From contig CM042982.1 of the NCBI GenBank assembly GCA_023678885.1, positions 682,001 to 746,000 of the forward strand: 64,000 nucleotides of DNA. Reading direction: 5' to 3'. The position numbers and the translations under genes were made by a program. Source of the DNA: Pogostemon cablin. Lineage: Eukaryota > Streptophyta > Magnoliopsida > Lamiales > Lamiaceae. The notes below the pieces were generated by a model. The model was not told the DNA's origin. It worked only from the letters and a program-made list of their open reading frames with translations, and did not search any database. Of this stretch, positions 28,301-40,700 are shown piece after piece. How positions within the stretch are numbered: the stretch's first letter is position 1; the number at the start of each line of letters is the position of its first letter.

Positions 28301-29642
28301 TATTTTTTTTCCTCAAATCGGTTTCATTTATTTAGCCAAAAGGCAAATGTATCTTTATGATAATCAATCAAGAGAACAAGAGTTTCATAAAAGAGTTACA
28401 ACATCTTACTAATGAGACTTTAAAACCTCGTAAAAAGTCGAGCAAAAAGCCAACAACAAAGTTCAAACAGTCGAGTAAAAGAAGATAAACATCAAAAGAA
28501 CTAACAAAAACAAACTATTGAACAAAGCAATCTATGCTAATTAGATTCATGGATGAACTTCCAAATAATCAACAATGAGAAAAACACATTGAACATAACA
28601 CAAATACAGACAGAACATAATAACTCTAAATGAAAACAACCAAAGAAGGCTCGGTTCAAATCGAGCTAATAAAGTCGAACTAATTTAAATTTTAAAAATC
28701 TTATTTGTGCTGATTCAAATTTGATTTTATTCGTAAACAACAAACAAATGTAAAGTTTGTAAATACTTATATAATTTAATTCTTGAAAATGATTTACAAA
28801 CAAACTAAAATTATGAAAACAACAAAATATTTATCCAAATACTAATAATTATATTCATATTATAAATAATTATATTAGAAAGTTTGTTCACAAATACATA
28901 AAAACGAACACTAAACAAGCTTGTTCGATAACTTTTAACATGCAAGGTATGCATTGTTCAAATTATATTAGTTTATAGAATAAGTTAAAAAATGGGCCTC
29001 GTTAGTGCTCGTATGATTAATCAAATGCACATAAAACAAGCTATTATCAAATCGAAACGCAAATTGTATTCGCTAAATGCTTTGTCTGCTTACATCTCCA
29101 AAGTAAAGTGTTTAAATGATGTGTTTACCTTTGTCAAATACTTTTGTGAACCGTCTACTCAATAAGTAAAATACGATTCTTGATTGAGAGAAAATTATAA
29201 CTATCTAAATAAATTATACTATAAATAAAAATATGTGACTTATAATAAGAAGTGATAATTCATTAGGAAAAAAAAAGGTAAAATATTCTAAATATAAGTG
29301 TTAGTTTTAATTAGTAATTACTCTCACTCTTTGACAATATAATTCATCTTTTATTGTTTTACATGACTTAATAATAAAAAATATAGTAGTAGTTTTTTTA
29401 ACTTTTTAGAATAAATTTATAAATGGATAACAAATCTAATAATAATAACAGGAGTATATATATGATAAAGAAAAGTGAATGAAATTATATGTGAGGCTCT
29501 ATAATGGAGGGGAAAAATTAGATCTTGATTAAAGAGGAGAATTAATATCGCAATTGGAATTGTTTGATTTTTTTTCCTCAAATTATTAGTTTGAATGATT
29601 GATTTTGAGGTGTGATTAGGTAATTTGATGTATTAGCCTTAA
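28301..29642. other. AT-rich intergenic sequence, no gene seen
   Basis: No supported ORF on either strand and no repeat family recognised. It ends at the TAA target site of the Harbinger-like element. Confidence 0.5.
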
Positions 29643-30053
29643 AGGCAACCCCAATGAACAATATGACCCAAATCATCAAATACCCAAATTTTTTGTGATT
29701 TGGGTCATATCTCCTCCAATGGTTTTTACCCAAATTTTGGTGCAAAAGGGAATATTCTATAAAATTTTATTAAAAATATAATTTTATTAAATTTAAATAA
29801 TTATAATATTCTAAATTGATTATTTATCCCTCTAATTTTAAACTATTAATTAAATAATATATTTCTATTTTGTATTAATTAATTTATATTTAAATTTTAA
29901 TTTTAATTTCTAAATTTTAATGTTGTATAAATTTTACAAATTACATCAAAATAAATATCAAAACGAAATTAAAGAAATATATAAACAACACACATGGGAA
30001 ATGATGTGTATGATTGATAAGCAATGTACTCATTATATAATAAAAATTTTGTT

Positions 30054-30219
30054 GGTAGGTTTTGATCTCAACCATTAATTTTGGTTGATGGATTTCGATC
30101 TCAACCATTCAATTTTGGTTGGTGACTTTCAATCCTAGCCGTTGAGATTGGTTGGTGGCTTTCAATCCTAGCCGTTGAGACTGGTTGGTGGGTTGTGATC
30201 TCACTCAATTCAATCTATA
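30054..30219 (+). repeat. Five copies of a 33-bp tandem repeat upstream of the Harbinger ORF
   Basis: Units begin at 30054, 30087, 30121, 30154 and 30187, each 33 or 34 bp. Units 3 and 4 are nearly identical (GGTGACTTTCAATCCTAGCC versus GGTGGCTTTCAATCCTAGCC, then GTTGAGATTGGTT/GTTGAGACTGGTT). The array ends immediately before a TATA box. Confidence 0.85.
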
Positions 30220-30227
30220 AATATAGC
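30215..30227 (+). promoter_or_regulatory. TATA box of the Harbinger SANT-like ORF
   Basis: CTATAAATATAGC lies 72 bases upstream of the ATG at 30299 and directly after the 33-bp repeat array, well placed for a short leader of about 45 bases. Confidence 0.6.
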
Positions 30228-30298
30228 TTCCATGTCTTCATAACTCACAGTCTCATACTTATCATTTTCTCAAATATCTAGCTTACATAGAGAAAAAA

Positions 30299-30994
30299 AT
30301 GACATCGAAAATTCGTGGCTCAGGTTTTAATCAAACTGAAGATAATGATCTTTGTGAGTGTTATCTTGAAGCCTCCCAAGATCCTATTGTTGGTATAAAT
30401 CAATCTTCAAAGAAATTTTGGGATCGTGTTGCTCAAGAATATGCAAAATTCGGTCATCAAAATCGAGTTGAAAGATCACTTAAAAAGTGTGTGCAATTGA
30501 TCAAACTTCATGTCTCAAAATTGGTTGGTTGTGTAAACCAAATAGAAAGATTGAATTTTAGTGGCGCATCTGAAAAGGATATTGTAAGTTACATACATGA
30601 TATTATTCGTATTACATTATATAACGTCATTGTTTTAATCATTGTATAAATTCAAACTTTGTAGGTGATGAGGGCAAAAGAATTGTTCAAAGAAGATGTG
30701 AATTACAAAAGTGGGTTTAAGTTTGATCATGTTTGGGAGAAGATGAAAGATTATGCAAAGATAGAAACTTTCATTCAAAATGATGCTTCCATTAATCTCT
30801 CATCCTCAGAAACTCATACTTCTGATTCTCATGGTATTTCTTCGTTTAATCTTAACTTGTCTAGTGATGAAAATGATCAAGGTGATGGTTATTCCTCGAG
30901 CCGACCACATGGAGTAAAAAAATCTAAACTTAAAAGAAAAACTGAAGAAAATGAAGCTCAAAATCAAAAAAAATTTCAAGAAGCAAACAAATAA
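30299..30994 (+). CDS. Harbinger-type SANT/Myb-like protein (truncated), two exons
   Basis: Accessory DNA-binding protein of PIF/Harbinger elements. Homologues are often mislabelled 'glutathione S-transferase T3-like' and carry a NAM-associated C-terminal domain. Exons are 30299-30583 and 30665-30994; the GT-AG intron is 81 bp, phase 0, giving 204 aa. The trihelix-like region starts GSGFNQTEDNDLCECYLEAS and includes QSSKKFWDRVAQEYAKF, then SGASEKDIVMRAKELF and GFKFDHVWEKMKDY. A basic Lys-rich stretch precedes the stop. The same frame stays open from 30995 to 31199 with family-like sequence (ISDPVRREYFRHQQ), so the TAA at 30992-30994 looks like a nonsense mutation that cut off about 68 residues. 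It is a transposon gene, not a host gene. Confidence 0.75.
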
Positions 30995-31373
30995 ATACAA
31001 GATCTAATGAATGAATCAAATAATTATGAACGAACAATGACGGAGGCAGCCCAAAGAAAAGAGGACAATAAAATTATGAAGATGGATCTGACAACGATAT
31101 CTGATCCTGTTCGGCGTGAATATTTTCGACATCAACAAAATATTATTGTGCAAAGAATGAGTTTAAATCAGTCAATGAATCAAGACAATATTTACGGCTG
31201 ATCTTGGTGGTTCGGGAAGTGATTTACCACCATTTTAATTGTGAGAATAAAAATTATGTTGTTTTATTTTTTAAGTATTTGTGTTTGTGTTTGTATTTGT
31301 ATTTTTTATTTTTCGTAGTGTTTAAGTTTTAGGATATTTATTTATATGTCTAGTGTCTAATGTATTTGTATGT

Positions 31374-32238
31374 TGTGGTAGAGGCCATATCCGAGTCCAA
31401 AAATTACATCACGTGGCCCGAGAAAGAGAGCTGGCGTCCGCACTCCCCATCTACAACATGAAGATCCACAATGAGAGAGCGAGCGGGTGAGAGAGATGCG
31501 CTCGCCCACCTAGAGAAAGCAAGTGGAAGACATCTCTGCCCCACTCTACCCACTTGCCCTCTCTCTACCCCACTTGCTCTCTCTTTCTCTCTCTACTCTC
31601 ACACTCTCTCTCTCTGACTCCCTCTATACTTGCTCTCTCTACTCTTATCATCTCTCTACCCACCGAGAGTCTTCCCTCTCCTCTCACCTATTTGGTCCGA
31701 CTCCTTCTCTACTCTCCCACACCGAGTCTTCCTACCTCTCTCCAGACTCATCCTCTCTTTCTACCTGCTCCCTCTCTACCCACCTACTCCCTAACTCCCT
31801 CTATCTACCGACTCCCACCCAAGTTGCCCACTTGGGCCTGACACCCTACAAGCCTAGTAGATATTCCCTAAGATATCTACTAGGAAGATCATCCTAATAG
31901 ATCTCTTTAATAGCCTCATGCGGATACGCATTTAATGCCCACTTGCTATAAGGCTCACCTCACATGTATAAGAGGAGGCGGCACCTTCATTTTCAACATC
32001 AGTTCATCTTCACCATCAACACCAAGGTCACCATTGTTACCACTGTAAAAGGAGAATTATCTCCTCTACCACACAAATAAATAAAACAGAGAGAAACAAA
32101 CTCTCTACTTTAAACTCCCACAAACGTTGGAGGAATTCTTGTGTCTTCTTCCTCCATATTATGTTAGATTAGTCCGATTAAACTATATAACAGCCACATT
32201 AAATATTCACATCACCCAATAAAAATCGACTATCTATA
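31374..32238 (+). repeat. Left LTR of the gag-only element
   Basis: Matches 34929-35777 with substitutions and small indels. It holds a long CT-rich microsatellite-like tract (about 31545-31820). Open frames across that tract (Ser/Leu/Thr-rich) are low-complexity artefacts. A TATA-like TGTATAAGAGGAGG lies near 31965. Confidence 0.88.
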
Positions 32239-32282
32239 TTTGACGCTGGAAGGAGGGCTCCCCTCTGCAACTCCAAGAAATC

Positions 32283-33052
32283 ATGGCGTCCAACTCTCAT
32301 CAATCTAGTTCAAGTTCAAGGACTTCTCAGTCTAAAGGGAAGGAAGTAGCTCACAGTAGAGTTCATAGTCAAGAAGTGGCATTTATGAAAGCACAAGCTG
32401 AAGAAATAATGGCTCTCAAAAGAAGGCTAGATGAGTTAGAAAAGAGACAACAGTCTGGGGTGAATGAGCCACCCCTGAGCGGAAACCCATTCACACCAAA
32501 CCTCACCTCTCAGCCATACCAACCAAAGGTGAGGGTCCCTCAAATTGGCACATATGATGGCAGATCTGACCCCATGGTGCACCTAAAGAAATTCACGACG
32601 TGGATGATCACCCAAAGGAGCTTAAAAGCTACCAATTGCCGACTATTCCTGTTAACTCTTGGGGACACGACCTACACATGGTACAGTTCACTCCTCCAGC
32701 CTCTATTGATAGTTGAGATAAACTCTCCAAACTCTTCCTATCTCAATTTGCCTACCTAGTCCAAGTGAATGACTCCAAGCTGAAGCTAGCCTACATAAAA
32801 CAAGGCCCTGAGAAGTCCTTCCAAAGCTTTCTAAGAAGGTTCAATGACCAAAAGGCAATAGGAGAAAATATGAGTGATGAGACATACACCGTGCTGGCCA
32901 CTGCCGCCTTACGGCCAGAGTCAAACATATGGTTGGCCGTTCAACGGATCCCTCCACCATCTTACGAAGCATTCATGGCAATGACACACCCCTTCATCCG
33001 ACTAGAACAAGCTTGGGAAGGGAATAGAGAGCATTCACCTGCTCATGAATAA
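32283..33052 (+). pseudogene. Frameshifted Gypsy-type gag
   Basis: The first open segment (32283-32759) starts MASNSHQSSSSS, has a short coiled-coil-like region (EEIMALKRRLDELEKRQQ) and enters the retrotransposon gag domain with TYDGRSDPMVHLKKFTTWM and TWYSSL. The frame then shifts near 32690-32760. The gag domain continues in another frame at 32765-33052 (KLAYIKQGPEKSFQSFLRRF). No CCHC knuckle is seen afterwards. This fits the Ty3/Gypsy gag family and is clearly broken. Confidence 0.8.
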
Positions 33053-33399
33053 AGATCCAACATAAAAATGATCCAACCCACAGAAAGACAAATTCAATCC
33101 ACTCAAAAGATCCGACTGAGAATAGACCAGCTCGTGGGTAGATCCAACATATCCAAAGGCAGATATGACCTATTCACAGGTAGATCCGACCGAGTGGACC
33201 ATTTCATGGACATATCCGACATGTCCAAAAGGCAGAGTCGGCCTACCGAAGGCAAAGCTTGCCTATCCAAAGGCAGAAACTCTCCACACATTCGGTCCCA
33301 CATGGACCCACCAAATAAGTCGTCATGAGGATATTCGAGAGCATGGAGACTCAAAAATAATCCTAAGCTAAAAGCTCCCGAGTAGCTGAGTCGCGGACC

Positions 33400-33740
33400 C
33401 GAAGTAGCTAAGCTGGGGGGCTAAGGCCCAACAGCCAAGGGGAAAGCTCAAGATGGTTTACTCAACCTCGAGCATAGGTGTTGAAGCCCCCCAAGCAGCC
33501 AAGGCACAGACCAAAAGGTTAAAGCTTGGGGGTTAAGGCCTGAAAGCCGAGAGAGTAAGCTCAAAGAGCCCTATTAAACCAGGCGTAGGATCAATGCCCC
33601 CGAACAGCCAAGGCACACGCCCAAAAAGGCTAAGATCGGGAGCTAAGGCCCAATAGCCGAAGGTTTAAGCTCAATAAATCATACCGATCTCCAGGCAAAG
33701 ACTCCAATAGCTAAGGCGCAAGCCCAGATAGCTAAAGCAT
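33400..33740 (+). repeat. Degenerate ~110-bp tandem repeats inside the gag-only element
   Basis: The block CTAAGGCCCAACAGCC recurs as variants at 33421, 33533 and 33643 (spacing 112 and 110), each preceded by a G-run and followed by AGCTCAA-type sequence. A partial copy (GCTAAGGCGCAAGCCC) lies near 33712. No coding potential. Confidence 0.75.
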
Positions 33741-34928
33741 GAGCTCATACAAGCTCCCACACGATGCTCAAACCTTATGAGGTTCAAGTCAAAGAAAGGC
33801 CTAGACGCGAGAAGTCCCGTACAAGAGGTTCACACCTTGTGAGCTCACCACAAGATGAGCCACGACTCGCAGAAAAGTCATTGAGTCCCTAGGAGACTGC
33901 GAGTCCTGATGCCCGAGCTTCATCATCCAAATGGCTAAAGATAAGTCAAAGGACAATAGACCCTTTGATAAATCTCAAATAATTCAAGCCTTCATAATTT
34001 TATTGGGCAATAACAGTGCAATAATCACTATGTTTATCTTTGTAGCCAACTCATCCTTTGTCTGGGACCACGATCAAATTTCGAAGGGCAATAAATATGA
34101 GCCAAGTCAGATCCGACCAACATAGGCGACCGCCAAGCCATAGCATGAGCCCGGAGCAAAAGCGAGAGTCCTAGAAAGGTGTCCTACATGATAGGAGCTG
34201 AGGGCTCACACTTTTAAAGTTGAGTTATCTGGATGAGTTACCACATAATTGAAGTAGTAGAGCTACATTCAAGACGATTGACTCACCGACGAGTTGGTAC
34301 TCTTTTTACCTACCTGCGGTTTTTTTCCATCGGGTTTTTTCGTAGGGAGGTTTTTTAATGAGGCCAACAAAGGTTCATTTATAGCCGGGAGACCAATCAC
34401 TTCTGTGTGAGGTTACACCTTGGGGCTAATACGATAGGTGGACCATACCTATGTTGTCACATAGCATAAAGGACGAAGCTGCGCTCTCTCCGATGTCCCA
34501 CAACGCTGACCAGCCGAGATCACTCCAAGCCAACCTATCGGAGTCCATCCGAGCCGACCAACCAAGGTTTCTCAGTCCCTCCGCGTATCCGACCGAAGTC
34601 CATCCAAGCCGACCGACTAGAGTCCCTCCGAGCTGGCGCGCCTCTGCATTCCAAGTCCTTTGGAGCCGACCTCCGAACCTCATGCACCCTCTGAGTCACA
34701 ATCTTCCCCATCTCCCGAGAAAACTGTCCCATCAACACTTAAGGCTGTAGGTCTTTCTATCACCCCAATGCAACATTTCATGAATTCAAAGAGGCATCAT
34801 CAACTTCACATCCATCTTCATCCTGACCACCATCTGCGTCTTCAAAATCGACGTGATGACTTATCACATGTATCAAGAGGCTTCGCCTTCACTCTACAAG
34901 CCCTGTGAAGCCGAAGTCTGGGGGCTAA

Positions 34929-35777
34929 TATGGTAGGGCCCATATCCGAGTCTAAAAATTACATCACGTGGCCCGAGAAAGAGAGCTAGCGCCCGCACTC
35001 CCCATCTACAACAGGAAACATCACAATGAGAGAGCGAGCGAGTGGGAGAGATGTGCTCGCCTACCTGGAGGAAGCAAGTGGAAGTCATCTCTACACCACT
35101 CTACTCACTTGCCCTCTCTCTACCCCACTTGCTCTCTCTTTCTCTCTCTACTCTCACTCTCTCTCTCTCTCTCCAACTCTCTCTCTACCCCACTTGCTCT
35201 CTCTACTCTTATCATCTCTCTACCCACTTAGAGTCTTCCATCTCCTCTCACCTATTTGGTCCGACTCCCTCTCTACTCTTCCACACCGAGTCTCCCTACC
35301 TCTCTCTACACTCATCCACTCTTTCTACCTGCTCCCTCTCTACCCACTTACTCCCTCTATCTACCGACTCCCACCCAAGTTACCCACTTGGGCCTGACAC
35401 CCTACAAGCCTAGTAGATATCTCATAAGATATCTACTAGGAAGATAATCCTAAGAGATCTCTTTAATAGCCTCATGCGGATACGCATTTAATGCCCACTT
35501 GCTACAAGGCTCACCCCACCTGTATAAGAGGAGGCAACACCTTCATCTTCACCATCAACACCAAGGTCACCATTGTTACCACTGGAGAAGAAGAATGATC
35601 TCCTCTGCCACACAAATAAATAAAACAGAGAGAAACAAACTTTCTACTTTAAACTCCCACAAACGTGGGAGGAATTCTTGTGTCTTCTTCCTCCATATTA
35701 TGTTAGATTAGTCCGATTAAACCATATAACAACCACATTAAATATTCACATCACCCATTAAAAATCGACTATCTACA
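34929..35777 (+). repeat. Right LTR of the gag-only element
   Basis: Homologous to 31374-32238. It begins TATGGTAG (one change from TG) after the G-rich tract and ends CTATCTACA at the TATGT duplication. It contains the same CT-rich tract. Confidence 0.88.
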
Positions 35778-36182
35778 TATGTCTATCTTTTTTAATGTTC
35801 AATATAATTTTTTCAATGTAATATGTAATTATAATTGTGCAAGAAGTAATTTTTTAAATTATTTTAATGACACATAATTTATTATATATTAATTATATAA
35901 AATATAAAAACATAAATATATATTTAACAATTAAAAATAATTATTGAGAGTGACTAAAAATATATATAAATATAATTATATTTAAATTGAGCATTAAAAA
36001 TAATTGTAAAAGAAAAAAAATATTTGGGTAACAAATTTGGGTAACACCCAAATTTACCTAAATTTGGATTACAAAATCCTTTTACCCAAAATTTTTGGGT
36101 AAAATGGGTAACCATTGGAGGGTCACAAAATCCTTTTACCTAAAAATTTGGGTAAAAGAGTCAAGGGTTGGAGATGATCTAA

Positions 36183-37784
36183 ATAAAAAAAATAAAACAC
36201 CCTTTAAAGTGTGTTTATTGATTTTATTTATTGGAAATACTTGGAAACTCCGTACAAATTATTGTAAAGAATAAAAACAAATTAAACAATCTTTAGATGG
36301 AGTTATGATTTCACCCTTTAAATTTTTCTAAATTACATTTACTACCGTTATATTTTAGAATTAGTTACATTTGTAAACCCTCGTTCCCGCCCTTCGAAGT
36401 TCCGAGTTCCAACCAAAAAATTGGGGGATTTAATCATGGTCCTTAATTTGATTCATCATAGCATGATTTCCAGAAATAACAGTGTCGGAAATGGGCCGGT
36501 CTGTTTTTGGGTGTAATTTACCCGAGAATCGTTTTCCACAGCAGCAAAATGGACTTACGCACAGTTGTCGACCTGGTGGCTACCCTAAGATGGCTCGCAT
36601 CCAAAACCCTACCCACACCCTCACCGTTTTGTGTGTGTATACCATCTGTCTGTATATGCTTAATTTTCCGCAAATAAATGTATGGATTGAGTTTGCCGAT
36701 TGTAATAGAATTTTGTATATAGTGTATACATCTGGCTGCATTTAATGGCTTATAAACCCAATGCTTATCTGTTGTATAATGGGATTAGTTCAGACAATTG
36801 AATTTTGGTTGTATGTTTATTTAGGCAAATATAGAATGTATAGATACAATTGAGCAAATAGTTGACATTTATTTTAGAATATGATTGTCAGAAACTGATT
36901 TAATTGGAATTATATTTTGTTATCCAGTGATATTCTGTCTTCCCAATCTTGAATGATGAGTTAATTGTTCATGTTTATATTTTTTATGTATGCCAGTACA
37001 AATATCTTTTTGAGGTAATATTATTCTCTCTGTTACTGTGCTAGCTTGTCTTTCGACTTTAATTGAATAGATATTTATTTTAATCACACATGCACGAGAC
37101 TTATCATTCCACATACTTGGTATGTATATTTGTGTATGTTAAGCCAGCTTCGCGTTGAGCAAGTTTGTTACTAATGCTACGAGCTTGTGAGATAGTGGAT
37201 AAGTTGATTATTTAGGGTGAATTCAGAACATAAGAACACATGTAAATTGATTGAATAAATTAAGATCCATGTAATCTTATTGGTAAGAGTTGGTGGGTGA
37301 AAAGTAATTACAAAAAGAGACAACCATTTGAGATTCTGATAATATGTTCAAGATTAAGAGTAAATTTGTTTGCCAGCACAGCGAATTAAATGGTTTGAAT
37401 AAGTTTGTTTAGACTAAAACAATCCTCTACAATTCTTACATGACTGACAGACATTAGGGAGTTCTAGAACCTCTTTTTCCCAATTCTAAAAAATTTAGAA
37501 CTGGGGTCTAGAAGAACCACCAATTGTTTGGATCATAAAAAATATCACTAGCAAACAAGGAGTCAGTGGCTTTTGAGCTATAAAATGCCAACAATTACAG
37601 TGGTCTAGAGCATCTTCTGAGTTACTCAAACTGAAAACTTTACAGCTCTTTACTACTTTGTCATTGTAACTCATCAAAATTATTGACGGATCTGACAAAG
37701 CATAGTTTTGAGTCCTAAATCTGGTGTAGTAGACACTAGACACATAGCAGTGCTAAGTTCTATTGTTGGTCGTCTGGTTGTGAA
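36183..37784. promoter_or_regulatory. Upstream region and probable 5' UTR of the HD-ZIP III gene
   Basis: There is no independent gene that I can support. A less AT-rich block at about 36480-36660 may be a promoter or leader exon. HD-ZIP III genes commonly have long leaders, so transcription could start far upstream of the ATG at 37785. A short ORF at 36482-36745 has no recognisable domain. Confidence 0.35.
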
Positions 37785-40700
37785 ATGGCAAGAGTAGAAA
37801 CAACAGTTGGTCAGGGTAGCAAAAGAGGTAGGGGTGTGATCAGAGGACGTGAGGATGGAGGAAGATATGCTCGATATTCAGAGGAGCAGATTGAGGTTCT
37901 TGAAAAAGCTTATGCTGAATGCTCAAATCCAAACCACTTTCAGAGGCAACAGATTATGCGCGACCAGCCTATTCTGGGGGACATAGATCACAAACAACTG
38001 AAAGTCTGGTTCCAAAACCGCAGGTGAGTTTTATTTCTGGTCTGAGTTTGTCATTTTCATTTTATGGATTCTTCATCATTAATATTGTTATGGTTCATTC
38101 AAGCTTTTGATAGATCTGAAGAATTTAGTGCACTAGTCATTCATTGTGCTGATTTAGATGAGATTGTTGCTTAAATACTGATTATCCGTCCTTAATTTTT
38201 AAAGCTGCATTTATGTTATGGTTGACTACCTTCATTAGTCAAGTGTTATTTTTAATACTATTGATATTAATCTAATCTGTGGTTATGGAAACTTTTGCAA
38301 ATATTTGTGGAAAATCAAGCATCTTAAAATACTATAGAATCTAGAGCAAAAAAATGTAGGTTTGATGATAATAACAAAATTATTCGTTTTCAACTTTTTT
38401 GGCGAAGTGCGCCAAAAACATTTAAGCTGGTCAAGTATACTCATTATTCTTGTTATCTATTTGCATTTAAAACTTGCTATCAACTCTGAAACCGATAAGA
38501 TGCCTAACTTTTTTACAATTCAAACTCTGTCCAGGTATTAAGATTGACAAATATTTTAATCTTGTTTCCATGTATAGCAGTTATAAAGAATTACCGTACC
38601 AACTCCCACATATACTACCAAGAAATATAATTTGTGATGATATATTACTATAGTGATTAAGATGGTCACTATCACACTTCTTTAGCTCAACGAATAAATG
38701 AGAATAAATAAAAAGAGAACCTAGGCATATGAATTCGGGTTTAACAGAGGCTCAATAACATTTTTTGGTTTGTGAAAGTGTTTTTTAAGTTTATTTTTTC
38801 ATGTCACACAATGATACATACAGATTAATGGAGTTATTTCATCCAACTTCTTAGAGTAGAGGTATAATGGTTAGAATAATAATACCATTTATACATGTAG
38901 TTCCAATAACATGAAGGAAACGTGGTACACATTATGAGAACCAACACAAAAAATAGAGCACCAAAGTTAATCTATCCATCTATGAGTTGCCGAGCATAGT
39001 TAGTATTTAGATCGCGCACCATGATTGGATTTAGATTCTTCTCACTAGATAAATCAATATTATGATTGCTTTGATCATGTGTAAGAGTTTTACTGAAGGG
39101 TGAGAGAGAATAAGAGTGCTCTGGGCATTTTTGTATTCGTAGTTCTTTTATTGTTGTATTAAAGTTGTTCTCTAGGCAACCACTTTTGTCTTTCTAGATT
39201 CTATGGTACAAAATATCCTGTCAAGCTTTATGTAGCATTTCTTCGCTAATGGTGAAAATGGAGTTACTTTAATGATAATTAATAATGTGAAATACAACCT
39301 TTGCGGCTTGAGGCCTCATAATACAGTCCTAAGTCTTTGAACTTACACGATGGTGAACTTATTCTCATTGTATTTTGTTATCCTTAAACTTTTATTTTTG
39401 TTCACATTGAAGATGCCGCAAGTTTTAAAGCCAGCAGAGCAAAAATTTTAGCGTTCTATTGAAAATAATAACACATAGAGGATTGCCGAATAAGGTTAGA
39501 ATTAAATATGAAAATTGATGTACTTAAAAATGCATTCTTCCATAACTCTTTACAATTTACGCCACTTATTTAATGTGACTTATTATTTGGGCCTAGGCTA
39601 GCAACACATTTAGGCCCCTTAAATTTTTAGAAATAACAAAATGAGTAAAATTGCGTGGGCCCCATGAGTCATTAAAGATTCCCATTCAGCAATATGTTCT
39701 TTCCAGAAATGCGTTTTGAGAATTTCTTCTAGATTTGAGTTAATTAGTACTCCCTCCGCCCCTCATAAAGGTACCCATTTGCTTTTTTTCGTGTGGATTA
39801 AGGAGTATTATTATTTTATATAAAGTGGGTAGTTGTATTAGTGGTAAGTGGGGGCCATGTGTGGGTCCTTTTAAAGTGGACGCTCTAAATGGCTAAATGT
39901 ATACTTTATCAGTGGACGGAGGGAGTATAAATTATGCGCTTCCTATAATCAGATCTTATGGATTGATGGTGCTAGATTTCCAAATTAGATATGATATAAT
40001 CCTATTGAGGTAATTGCAACGTCATTATATTTGGTTTTAGGTTATATGGGGCCTTTATATCCGGGGTCTTGGGCAGTTGCCTTAGTCCTAACTCCTGCGC
40101 TGTTTGCCTTGATCTTCCATTTAAGGACGACTGCCAAATTTCATTTCAAGAACTAAATTAGATCCCTTACTTATGCTTGCGAAGAAACCAGATGGTCAAA
40201 ATGATTTCTTGTATGGTTAAAATGATTTGTTTGAACTGTTTTTCCTTTTTCAGATGTCATGAAAAGCAGAAGAAGGAAAGTATTAATCTTGTATTGGAAA
40301 ATAGGCGATTGACTGTAGCAAATAAGCTTTTAAAGGAAGAAAATGATGGCTTGCAAACAAAGTTAGCACAATTGATTTGTGAGAACGAGAGTTTGCGGAA
40401 CCAAGTCCTAAGTGTATGTTATATATCTCTTTAAATAAGCACCATGTCTTGCTGAAAATGTCTCTATGATTATCATTTGATGGTTTGAAAGTAGAGGCAT
40501 TATACAAACAAATATTTGATTGATTTAATAAGTTAATCTTTTTTTGTTGTGTTTTTCTGAATTTTAAAACTATATCTGATTATCCTGTTTTGGGATTGGT
40601 GCCAAGCTCTTCACATTACCAAAGGATATGTTTGGAAATCTTTTGTGATATTGTTTCATTTGTATGCCATATTTATCATGCCTACCTACATACTTCTCCA

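Larger units (their letters stand above)
31374..35777 (+). mobile_element. Gag-only LTR retroelement (Gypsy-type, TR-GAG-like), nested in the Harbinger element
   Basis: LTRs at 31374-32238 (865 bp) and 34929-35777 (849 bp) are flanked by the 5-bp duplication TATGT (31369-31373, 35778-35782). The left LTR starts TGTGGTAG and the right LTR ends ATCTACA; the partner ends each carry one change. After the left LTR comes TTTGACGCTGGAAGG, a primer-binding-like sequence. A gag fragment starts at 32283. No protease, RT or integrase is visible in the 2.7-kb interior. A G-rich tract (CTGGGGGCTAA) precedes the right LTR. The interior motif TTTTTTCCATCGGGTTTTTT followed by TTTTTTAATGAGGC (about 34321-34362) is typical of plant Ty3/Gypsy 3' regions. 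The LTRs are visibly diverged, more than those of the Copia element. Confidence 0.88.
29643..36179 (+). mobile_element. PIF/Harbinger-like element with a nested LTR retroelement
   Basis: TAA flanks both ends (29640-29642 and 36180-36182), the 3-bp target duplication typical of PIF/Harbinger. The ends are imperfect inverted repeats: left AGGCAACCCCAATGAACA against the right-end complement GATCATCTCCAACCCTTGAC. Inner halves share ACCCAAATTT/TTTTACCCAAA blocks in opposite orientation. The element carries a SANT/Myb-like ORF at 30299-30994, the accessory protein of this superfamily, but I see no DDE transposase. Subtracting the nested LTR element (31374-35777 plus TSD) leaves about 2.1 kb. It is non-autonomous. 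Terminal repeat identity is modest, so the boundaries rest mainly on the TSD and the AT-rich inner repeats. Confidence 0.7.

Noticed and set aside
30054..30219. Regular short repeats as a CRISPR array (also 45495-45690 and 6110-6560)
   Set aside because: The repeats are directly adjacent without unique spacers, and the window is a plant nuclear genome.
30299..30994. Annotation as glutathione S-transferase T3-like
   Set aside because: That name is a database carry-over for Harbinger SANT-like proteins; no GST fold motif is present.
31523..31897. Long Ser/Leu/Thr-rich open frames in the two LTRs (also 35026-35413)
   Set aside because: They arise from CT-rich low-complexity sequence lacking stops in several frames at once.
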